Source: Oasisia sp. SBJ-2009
Lineage: Eukaryota > Annelida > Polychaeta > Sabellida > Siboglinidae
Direction: 5' to 3'
Length of the DNA: 64,000 nucleotides
Assembly (NCBI GenBank): GCA_964017155.1
Contig: OZ024860.1
Location: 53,252,056 to 53,316,055, forward strand
The notes under the pieces were generated by a model, which was given only the letters and a program-made list of their open reading frames with translations, did not search any database and was not told the origin of the DNA. The translations under genes were made by a program, and so were the position numbers. Shown one piece after another: positions 10,122 to 18,700 of the stretch. The first letter of the stretch is position 1. Every line of letters starts with the position of its first letter.

Positions 10122-11261
10122 AACTGATCCCCCGTAGACGGATCGGACTTTGTCGTCGTTTTCCTCGATTTCTCCAACTATCACCCTGTTAAGGTCGCCA
10201 AATGCCTCGTCACCTCATCTAGTTAGTGGTTCCTTATTACTCCCGCCGTTTACCCGCCGGTCGGTACGGAATTATGTTGAAAAGAATGTAGACAGACATT
10301 TACGCTTCCCCAACTGATCCCTCGTAGACGGATCGGACTTTGTCGTCGTTTTCCTCGATTTCTCCAACTATCACCCTGTTAAGGTCGCCAAATGCCTCGT
10401 CACCTCATCTAGTTAGTGGTTCCTCATTACTCCCACCGTTTACCCGCCGGTCGGTACGGAATTCTGTTGAAAAGAATGTAGACAGACATTTACGTTTCCC
10501 CAACTGATCCCCCGTAGACGGATCGGACTTTGTCGTCGTTTTCCTCGATTTCTCCAACTATCACCCTGTTAAGGTCGCCAAATGCCTCGTCTCCTCATCT
10601 AGTTAGTGGTTCCTTATTACTCCCGCCGTTTACCCGCCGGTCGGTACGGAATTATGTTGAAAAGAATGTAGACAGACATTTTCGTTTCCCCAACTGATCC
10701 CCCGTAGACGGATCGGACTTTGTCGTCGTTTTCCTCGATTTCTCCAACTATCACCCTGTTAAGGTCGCCAAATGCCTCGTCTCCTCATCTAGCTAGTGGT
10801 TCCTTATTACTCCCGCCGTTTACCCACCGGTCGGCATGGAATTCTGTTGAAAAGAATGTAGACAGACATTTACGCTTCCCCAACTGATCCCCCGTAGACG
10901 GATCGGACTTTGTCGTCGTTTTCCTCGATTTCTCCAACTATCACCCTGTTAAGGTCACCAAATGCCTCGTCACCTCATCTAGTTAGTGGTTCCTTATTAC
11001 TCCCACCGTTTACCCGCCGGTCGGTACGGAATTATGTTGAAAAGAATGTAGACAGACATTTACGCTTCCCCAACTGATCCCCCGTAGACGGATCGGACTT
11101 TGTCGTCGTTTTCCTCGATTTCTGCAACTATCACCCTCTAAAGGTCGCTAAATGCCTCGTCACCTTATCTAGTTAGTGGTTCCTTATTACTCCCACCGTT
11201 TACCCGCCGGTCGGTACGGAATTATGTTGAAAAGAATGTAGACAGACATTTACGCTTCCCC
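10122..11261. repeat. Six 190 bp units
   Basis: Heads at 10122, 10312 (variant CTGATCCCTCG), 10502, 10692, 10882 and 11072. Comparison of marks with 6312-7641 indicates that one early unit of the seven has been lost or fused. Confidence 0.92.
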
Positions 11262-11825
11262 AACTGATCCCCCGTAGACGGATGGGACTTTGTCGTTTTT
11301 CTCAGTTTTTCTGACTATCACCCTGTTAAGGTCGCCAAATGCCTCGCTCGTCGTCTAATGATTTTAAATTAGTGGTTCCTTATTACTCCCGCAGTTTACC
11401 CACCGGTCGGCACGGCACGGCACGGAACTTTGTTGAAACAGGTTTAAACAGAAATTCTCGTTTCCCCAACTGATCCCCCGTAGACGGATGGGACTTTGTC
11501 GTTTTCCTCGATTTTCCGAAAGTTGGCAAAATGACGCGTACGGCCATTGGGCTTCCTCGAGAGAGTCGTATTTACTCCCCGTGCGCGACACACGCTCGAG
11601 AAGACCGACCGGCGCGTCGAAGTTTGCCGTTTTTCTCGATTCGCAGAACTGATGCCATGTAGACGGATAGGACTTAGTCGTTTTCCTCGATTTTCCGAAA
11701 GTTGGCCATATGACGCGCACAACCATTGCGTTTCCTCGAGAGAGTCGTAGTGACTGCCCGTGCGCGACAAACGCCCGAGAAGACCGACCGGCGCGTCGAA
11801 CTTTGCCGTTTTTCTCGATTCGCAG
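11262..11825. repeat. 206 bp unit and two 179 bp units
   Basis: 206 bp at 11262-11467, 179 bp at 11468 and 11647. Counterparts of 7642-8205. Confidence 0.9.
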
Positions 11826-12208
11826 AACTGATCCCCCGTAGACGGATAGGACTTTGTCGTTTTTCTCGATTTGTTTCCAAAATTTGGCAAAATGACGCGC
11901 CCGGTCGGTCATTCGTCTACATCCACAAGTGATCTCTACCATCGTCGAGGCCGTCTTTCCCGTCTCTCTCCCTCCGCTGGGCCTGGCCGGACCGGACCGC
12001 ACTTCGCCGCGCGGCCGGGCCGCGCCGGGCCGGGCCGGGGCGCGCCGGGCAGTTACCGGCGCCCTGCCGGGCTTCGGAACGCGACCGGCGGCAAGGCTTC
12101 GGCGCACACGACCGGCCGGGTTTCGGCATGCGACCGGCGGCCGGGCTTCGGAACGCGACCAGGCTTCGGCGCACACGACCGGGCCAGGTTTCGGCACGCC
12201 GCTTGCTC
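11826..12208. repeat. 383 bp GC-rich unit
   Basis: G-run cluster at 12017-12049. Private change TCTACCATCGTCGAGG at about 11936 where other copies have TCTACCGTCGTCGAGG. Confidence 0.92.
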
Positions 12209-12577
12209 AACTGATCCCCCGTAGACGGATCGGACTTTGTCGTCGTTTTCCTCGATTTCTCCAACTATCACCCTGTTAAGGTCGCCAAATGCCTCGTCAC
12301 CTCATCTAGCTAGTGGTTCCTTATTACTCCCGCCGTATACCCTCCGGTCGGCACGGAATTCTGTTGAAAAGAATGTAGACAGACATTTACGTTTCCCCAA
12401 CTGATCCCCCGTAGACGGATGGGACTTTGTCGTTTTCCTCGATTTTCCGAAAGTTGGCAAAATGACGCGTACGGCCATTGGGCTTCCTCGAGAGAGTCGT
12501 ATTTACTCCCCGTGCGCAACACACGCCCGAGAAGACCGACCGGCGCGTCGAACTTTGCCGTTTTTCTCGATTCGCAG
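12209..12577. repeat. 190 bp plus 179 bp unit pair
   Basis: 190 bp at 12209-12398 and 179 bp at 12399-12577. Here the pair joins the 383 bp unit directly to the 412 bp unit, because the second 383 bp block is missing. Confidence 0.9.
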
Positions 12578-12989
12578 AACTGATCCCCCGTAGACGGATA
12601 GGACTTAGTCGTTTTTCTCGATTTGTTTACAAAAGTTGGCAAACGACGCGCCCTGTCGGTCATTCGTCTACATGCACAAGTGATCTCTACCGTCGTCGAG
12701 TCCGTCTTTCCCGTGTCTCTTCCTCCGCCGGCCCTGGCCGGGCCCGGCCTGGCCGCGCTGGGCCCGGCTGGACCGGACCGCACTTCGCCGCGCGGCCGGG
12801 CCGCGCCGGGCCGGGCCGGGGCGCGCCGGGCAGTTACCGGCGCCCTGCCGGGCTTCGGAAGGCGACCGGCGGCAAGGCTTCGGCGCACACGACCGGCCGG
12901 GTTTCGGCATGCGACCGGCGGCCGGGCTTCGGAACGCGACCAGGCTTCGGCGCACACGACCGGGCCAGGTTTCGGCACGCCGCTTGCTC
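12578..12989. repeat. 412 bp GC-rich unit, last complete copy
   Basis: G-run cluster at 12798-12830 and the six GGYTTCGG subrepeats intact. Confidence 0.92.
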
Positions 12990-13369
12990 AACTGATCCCC
13001 CGTAGACGGATCGGACTTTGTCGTCGTTTTCCTCGATTTCTCCAACTATCACCCTGTTAAGGTCGCCAAATGCCTCGTCACCTCATCTAGCTAGTGGTTC
13101 CTTATTACTCCCGCCGTATACCCTCCGGTCGGCACGGAATTATGTTGAAAAGAATGTAGACAGACATTTACGTTTCCCCAACTGATCCCCCGTAGACGGA
13201 TCGGACTTTGTCGTCGTTTTCCTCGATTTCTCCAACTATCACCGTGTTAAGGTCGCCAAATGCCTCGTCACCTCATCTAGTTAGTGGTTCCTTATTACTC
13301 CCACCGTTTACCCGCCGGTCGGTACGGAATTATGTTGAAAAGAATGGAGACAGACATTTACGCTTCCCC
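12990..13369. repeat. Two 190 bp units
   Basis: Heads at 12990 and 13180. The second has CACCGTGTTAAGG and AGAATGGAGACAG as private changes. These are the last regular 190 bp units before the array edge. Confidence 0.92.
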
Positions 13370-14136
13370 AACTGATCCCCCGTAGACGGATCGGACTTTG
13401 TCGTTTTTCTCAGTTTTTCCCTGTTAAGGTCGCCAAATGCCTCGCTCGTCGTGTAATGATTTTATATTAGTGATTCCTTATTACTCCCGCCGTTTACCCA
13501 CCGGTCGGCACGGCACGGCACGGAACTTTGTTGAAACAGGTTTAAACAGAAATTCTCGTTTCCCCAACTGATCCCCCGTAGACGGATCTGACTTTGTCGT
13601 TTTCCTCGATTTTCCAAAAAGTTGGCAAAATGACGCGCACGGCCATTGCGTTTCCTCGAGAGAGTCGTAGTTACTGCCCTTGCGCGACAAACGCCCGAGA
13701 AGACCGACCGGCGAGTCGAACTTTGCCGTTTTTCTCGATTCGCAGAACTGATCCCCCGTAGACGGATCGGACTTTGTCGTCGTTTTCCTCGATTTCTCCA
13801 ACTATCACCCTGTTAAGGTCGCCAAATGCCTCGCTCGTCGTCTAATGATTTTATATTAGTGGTTCCTTATTACTCCCGCCGTTTACCCACCGGTCGGCAC
13901 GGCACGGCACGGAACTTTGTTGAAACAGGTTTAAACAAAAATTCTCGTTTCCCCAACTGATCCCCCGTAGACGGATGGGACTTTGTCGTTTTCCTCGATT
14001 TGTTTCCAAAAGTTGGTCAAATGACGTGCACGGCCATTGCGTTTCCTCGAGAGAGTCGTAGTAACTTCCCGTTCGTGACACACTCCCGAGAAGACCGACC
14101 GGCGCGTCGAACTTTGCCGTTTTTCTCGATTCGCAG
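13370..14136. repeat. Irregular edge units of array A
   Basis: Four units with altered lengths: 13370 (196 bp, 206-type with part of its middle missing), 13566 (180 bp, 179-type), 13746 (209 bp, 206-type), 13955 (182 bp, 179-type, with GATCCCCCTAGACGG missing one base). Two 206-type units alternate with 179-type units, an order seen nowhere else in the array. Divergent units at an array border are common in satellites, because the border takes little part in unequal exchange. Confidence 0.88.
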
Positions 14137-14276
14137 AACTGATCCCCCTAGACGGATAGGACTTTGTCGTTTTTCTCGATTTGTTTCCAAAAGTTGGCAA
14201 AATGTCGCGCCCGGTCGGTCATTCGTCTACATCCACAAGTGATCTCTACCGTCGTCGAGTCCGTCTTTCCCGTCTT
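14137..14276. repeat. GC-rich unit truncated at the array border
   Basis: Begins like the 383 bp unit (head, then CCAAAAGTTGGCAAAATGTCG, CATCCACAAGTGATC, CCGTCGTCGAG) and stops at CCGTCTTTCCCGTCT. The GC-rich core, G-run cluster and short subrepeats are absent. Intact copies continue CTCTCCCTCCGC from the same point. Confidence 0.9.
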
Positions 14277-14284
14277 TCAAGTAT
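14270..14284. other. Junction between array A and array B
   Basis: Array A sequence TTTCCCGTCT ends at about 14275. After TT, array B begins at 14278 with CAAGTATC, the exact outer end of a P palindrome. Upstream bases here (GTCTTT) differ from the AAAAT or ACAT that precedes CAAGTATC inside array B. The change is abrupt, with no mixed zone. Confidence 0.9.
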
Positions 14285-14508
14285 CAAATGTTGGCAAAGA
14301 TACAGTTATAATACCAACATTGAGGTGGGCCCGACTTGTACATAAATGCCTACACTTGCGGGCGCGTACCTTCACGCGCACTCTCTCAATAAAAGCACGT
14401 ATACTCTCAATTTGTTTTCAGAATTTCCCTATTTGGCACTTATGTACAAGTCGGACCCACCTCAATGTTGCTATTATATCACTATTTTTGGCCAACATTT
14501 GATACTTG
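14278..14508. repeat. First P palindrome of array B
   Basis: 231 bp copy starting exactly at the junction. It carries TCTCTCAATAAAAGC where nearly all other copies have TCTCTCATAAAAGC, and so holds an AATAAA not found at this site elsewhere. The right end is GATACTTG at 14501-14508, followed directly by Q. Confidence 0.9.
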
Positions 14509-14783
14509 ATTAAATTAATTCATTCAATTATAATCATCTTGCGCGTATTTATGTTTTATAAACAGCGCGTCTTGGCAAACGTTTGGGGTCGAAAAGACAG
14601 CACGATTTGTGCCAGTCGCAAGCGCAGCGGTGCATGTTTCTGCGCTGTGCATATGAAATGAGCGATAAACAGTTTGTTTATGCCGACCACGCTGTATTTT
14701 CGACCTCAAAAGTCTGCTAAGACGCGCTATATATAAAACATTAATATGCGCAAGATGATTATAATTGATTGAATTAACAAAAT
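14509..14783. repeat. Q palindrome, subtype a (reference copy)
   Basis: 275 bp between two P copies. Subtype marks are CATTCAATT near the left end, CGTTTGGGGTCG, CAGCACGATTTG, TTAATATGCGC and GATTGAATTAACAAAAT at the right end. The inner loop contains a second hairpin, GCGCAG, 12 bases, CTGCGC. Arms are inverted repeats. The outer parts read TTAATTCATTCAATTATAAT and its near reverse complement, so both ends are bordered by TTAA. Confidence 0.9.
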
Positions 14784-15012
14784 CAAGTATCAAATGTTGG
14801 CAAAGATACAGTTATAATACCAAAATTTAGGTGGGCCCGACTTGTACATAAATGCCTACACTTGCTGGCACGTACCTTCACTCGCACTCTCTCATAAAAG
14901 CACGTATACTCTCAATTTGTTTTCAGTATTTCACTATTTGGCACTTATGTACAAGTCGGACCCACCTCAATGTTGTTATTATATCAGTATTTTTGCCAAC
15001 ATTTGATACTTG
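14784..15012. repeat. P palindrome, reference copy
   Basis: The left arm (about 73 bp) starts CAAGTATCAAATGTTGGCAA and ends GTACATAAATGCC. The right arm starts GGCACTTATGTACAAG and ends GCCAACATTTGATACTTG. The arms are reverse complements at roughly nine positions in ten without gaps. A consistent difference is GGGCCC in the left arm against GGACCC in the right. The 83 bp spacer holds, in most copies, a small nested hairpin (GCGCGT, 6 bases, ACGCGC). This copy has lost that hairpin (GGCACGTACC, CTCGCAC). I found no coding content. Confidence 0.92.
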
Positions 15013-15287
15013 ATTAAATTAATTCATTGAATTATAATCATCTTGCGCGTATTTATGTTTTATAAACAGCGCGTCTTCGCAAACTTTTGAGGATGAAAAG
15101 ACAGCGCGACTTGTGCCAGTCGCAAGCGCAGCGGTGCATGTTACTGCGCTGAGCATATGAAATGAGCGATGTACAGTTTGTTTATGCCGACCGCGCTGTC
15201 TTTTCGACCTCAAAAGTATGATAAGACGCGCTGTATATAAAACATAAATATGCGCAAGATCATTATAATTGATAGAATTAATAAAAT
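15013..15287. repeat. Q palindrome, subtype b (reference copy)
   Basis: 275 bp. Arms of about 96 bp (15013-15108 and 15192-15287) match as reverse complements at about 83 of 96 positions by hand count, around a loop of about 83 bp. Subtype marks are CATTGAATT, TTTTGAGGATG, GCGCGACTTG, GCGATGTACAG, ATAAATATGCGC and GATAGAATTAATAAAAT. Subtypes a and b differ at many fixed sites and are interleaved along the array. Confidence 0.9.
15234..15242 (+). other. TATATAAAA motif in Q right arm (one per Q copy)
   Basis: TATATAAAA lies in the right arm of this Q. Subtype a has the same motif as CTATATATAAAAC. Because the arms are inverted repeats, the left arm has TTTTATAAA at 15058-15066, which reads TTTATAAAA on the other strand. 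Each full Q therefore has two outward-facing TATA-like motifs. A few copies have lost one (TGTACATAAAA near 36893; CTATGTATAAAA near 49099). Match by sequence only. The AT-rich context makes chance likely. Confidence 0.35.
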
Positions 15288-15516
15288 CAAGTATCAAATG
15301 TTGGCAAAGATACAGTTATAATACCAACATTGAGGTGGGCCCGACTTGTACATAAATGCCTACACTTGCGGGCGCGTACCTTCACGCGCACTCTGTCACA
15401 AAAGCACGTATACTCTCAATTTGTTTTCAGAATTTCACTATTTGGCACTTATGTACAAGTCGGATCCACCTCAAAGTTGCTATTATATCAGTATTTTTGC
15501 CAACATTTGATACTTG

Positions 15517-15729
15517 ATTAAATTAATTCATTCAATTATAATCATCTTGCGCGTATTTATGTTTTATAAACAGCCAGTCTTGGCAAACTTTTGAGGTCGA
15601 AAAGACAGCGCGATTTGTGCCAGTCGCAAGCGCAGCGGTCACTATTTCCCTATTTGGCACTTATGTACAAGTCGGACCCACCTCAATGTTGCTATTATAT
15701 CACTATTTTTGGCCAACATTTGATACTTG
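15517..15729. repeat. h module, reference copy
   Basis: About 212 bp: Q left half up to GCGCAGCGGT, joined directly to P right half from CACTATTTC onward and ending GATACTTG. Compared with a full P-Q period it lacks about 293 bp, namely the right half of Q and the left half of P. About 60 copies occur, singly or in runs of 2, 3 or 4. They have the same join, so h is an established module and not repeated independent deletions. Confidence 0.9.
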
Positions 15730-18700
15730 ATTAAATTAATTCATTCAATTATAATCATCTTGCGCGTATTTATGTTTTATAAACAGCGCGTCTTGGCAAA
15801 CGTTTGGGGTCGAAAAGACAGCACGATTTGTGCCAGTCGCAAGCGCAGCGGTGCATGTTTCTGCGCTGTGCATATGAAATGAGCGATAAACAGTTTGTTT
15901 ATGCCGACCACGCTGTCTTTTCGACCTCAAAAGTCTGCTAAGACGCGCTATATATAAAACATTAATATGCGCAAGATGATTATAATTGATTGAGTTAACA
16001 AAATCAAGTATCAAATGTTGGCAAAGATACAGTTATAATACCAAAATTGAGGTGGGCCCGACTTGTACATAAATGCCTACACTTGCGGGCGCGTACCTTC
16101 ACGCGCACTCTCTCATAAAAGCACGTATACTCTCAATTTGTTTTCAGTATTTCACTATTTGGCACTTATGTACAAGTCGGACCCACCTCAATGTTGTTAT
16201 TATATCAGTATTTTTGCCAACATTTGATACTTGATTAAATTAATTCATTCAATTATAATCATCTTGCGCGTATTTATGTTTTATAAACAGCGCGTCTTGG
16301 CAAACTTTTGAGGTCGAAAAGACAGCGCGATTTGTGCCAGTCGCAAGCGCAGCGGTCACTATTTCCCTATTTGGCACTTATGTACAAGTCGGACCCACCT
16401 CAATGTTGCTATTATATCACTATTTTTGGCCAACATTTGATACTAGATTAAATTAATTTATTCAATTATAATCATCTTGCGCGTATTTATGTTTTATAAA
16501 CAGCGCGTCTTGGCAAACGTTTGGGGTCGAAAAAACAGCACGATTTGTGCCAGTCGCAAGCGCAGCGGTGCATGTTTCTGCGCTGTGCATATGAAATGAG
16601 CGATAAACAGTTTGTCTATGCCGACCACGCTGTCTTTTCGACCTCAAAAGTCTGCTAAGACGCGCTATATATAAAACATTAATATGCGCAAGATGATTAT
16701 AATTGATTGAATTAACAAAATCAAGTATCAAATGTTGGCAAAGATACAGTTATAATACCAAACTTGAGGTGGGCCCGACTTGTACATAAATGCCTACACT
16801 TGCGGGCGCGTACCTTCACGCGCACTCTCTCATAAAAGCACGTATACTCTCAATTTGTGTTCAGTATTTCACTATTTGGCACTTATGTACAAGTGGGACC
16901 CACCTCAATGTTGCTATTATATCACTATTTTTGGCCAACATTTGATACTTGATTACATTAATTCATTCAATTATAATCATCTTGCGCGTATTTATGTTTT
17001 ATAAACAGCGCGTCTTGGCAAACGTTTGGGGTCGAAAAGACAGCACGATTTGTGCCAGTTGCAAGCGCAGCGGTGCATGTTTCTGCGCTGTGCATATGAA
17101 ATGAGCGATAAACAGTTTGTTTATGCCGACCACGCTGTATTTTCGACCTCAAAAGTCTGCTAAGACGCGCTATATATAAAACATTAATATGCGCAAGATG
17201 ATTATAATTGATTGAATTAACAAAATCAAGTATCAAATGTTGGCAAAGATACAGTTATAATACCAAAATTTAGGTGGGCCCGACTTGTACATAAATGCCT
17301 ACACTTACTGGCACGTACCTTCACTCGCACTCTCTCATAAAAGCACGTATACTCTCAATTTGTTTTCAGTATTTCACTATTTGGCACTTATGTACAAGTC
17401 GGACCCACCTCAATGTTGTTATTATATCAGTATTTTTGCCAACATTTGATACTTGATTAAATTAATTCATTGAATTATAATCATCTTGCGCGTATTTATG
17501 TTTTATAAACAGCGCGTCTTCGCAAACTTTTGAGGATGAAAAGACAGCGCGACTTGTGCCAGTCGCAAGCGCAGCGGTGCATGTTACTGCGCTGAGCATA
17601 TGAAATCAGCGATGTACAGTTTGTTTATGCCGACCGCGCTGTCTTTTCGACCTCAAAAGTATGATAAGACGCGCTGTATATAAAACATAAATATGCGCAA
17701 GATCATTATAATTGATAGAATTAATAAAATCAAGTATCAAATGTTGGCAAAGATACAGTTATAATACCAACATTGAGGTGGGCCCGACTTGTACATAAAT
17801 GCCTACACTTGCGGGCGCGTACCTTCACGCGCACTCTGTCATAAAAGCACGTATACTCTCAATTTGTTTTCAGAATTTCACTATTTGGCACTTATGTACA
17901 AGTCGGATCCACCTCAATGTTGCTATTATATCACTATTTTTGGCCAACATTTGATACTTGATTAAATTAATTCATTCAATTATAATCATCTTGCGCGTAT
18001 TTATGTTTTATAAACAGCGCGTCTTGGCAAACGTTTGGGGTCGAAAAGACAGCACGATTTGTGCCAGTCGCAAGCGCAGCGGTGCATGTTTCTGCGCTGT
18101 GCATATGAAATGAGCGATAAACAGTTTGTTTATGCCGACCACGCTGTCTTTTCGACCTCAAAAGTCTGCTAAGACGCGCTATATATAAAACATTAATATG
18201 CGCAAGATGATTATAATTGATTGAATTAACAAAATCAAGTATCAAATGTTGGCAAAGATACAGTTATAATACCAAAATTGAGGTGGGCCCGACTTGTACA
18301 TAAATGCCTACACTTGCGGGCGCGTACCTTCACGCGCACTCTCTCATAAAAGCACGTATACTCTCAATTTGTTTTCAGTATTTCACTATTTGGCACTTAT
18401 GTACAAGTCGGACCCACCTCAATGTTGTTATTATATCAGTATTTTTGCCAACATTTGATACTTGATTAAATTAATTCATTCAATTATAATCATCTTGCGC
18501 GTATTTATGTTTTATAAACAGCGCGTCTTGGCAAACTTTTGAGGTCGAAAAGACAGCGCGATTTGTGCCAGTCGCAAGCGCAGCGGTCACTATTTCCCTA
18601 TTTGGCACTGATGTACAAGTCGGACCCACCTCAATGTTGTTATTATATCAGTATTTTTGCCAACATTTGATACTTGATTAAATTAATTCATTGAATTATA

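Larger units (their letters stand above)
10122..12989. repeat. Higher-order repeat, copy 3, internally shortened
   Basis: Order is 190 x6, 206 (11262), 179 (11468), 179 (11647), 383 (11826), 190 (12209), 179 (12399), 412 (12578), for a total of 2,868 bp. Compared with the 3,810 bp form it lacks one 190 bp unit and one 752 bp block (179 + 383 + 190). Both losses are whole numbers of units and keep the head spacing in register. This fits unequal crossing-over between homologous units better than random deletion. Confidence 0.92.
1..14276. repeat. Array A: modular GC-rich satellite with higher-order structure
   Basis: Head-to-tail tandem array. Every unit starts with a shared head of about 45 bp: AACTGATCCCCCGTAGACGG, then ATNGGACTTTGTCG, an optional extra TCG, and TTTTCCTCGATTT. 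Tails differ and give unit lengths of 190 (33 full copies plus one partial), 179 (15 including 180 and 182 bp variants), 206 (5 including 196 and 209 bp variants), 383 (5) and 412 bp (5), plus one truncated GC-rich unit. Head starts were read directly, for example at 180, 359, 771, 961, 1151, 1341, 1531, 1721 and 1911. All units share one orientation. I infer a eukaryotic satellite. A ribosomal intergenic spacer is a possible alternative, but no rRNA sequence is present to support it. Confidence 0.95.

Noticed and set aside
1..14276. Ribosomal DNA intergenic spacer
   Set aside because: Nested subrepeats of this size are common in such spacers, but no 18S, 5.8S, 28S or 5S sequence or recognisable promoter is present in 14 kb, and the joining array B is also pure satellite.
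14277..14340. Shared words such as TTGGCAAA between array A and array B
   Set aside because: Matches are limited to about eight or nine bases without flanking similarity, so common origin is not supported.
14380..14400. Polyadenylation signal AATAAA in the first P and at the right end of subtype b Q copies
   Set aside because: AT-rich repeats produce this hexamer by chance. There is no gene upstream, and most P copies have CATAAA instead.
14524..14793. 89-92 codon minus-strand frame found in nearly every Q (MILDFVNSINYN...)
   Set aside because: It spans the palindrome. Its ends lie in the inverted arms, and changes between copies fit repeat drift and not protein constraint. At least one full Q (17456) lacks the frame. 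A test of silent against amino-acid-changing substitutions over all copies would settle it; a strong excess of silent changes would reopen the case.
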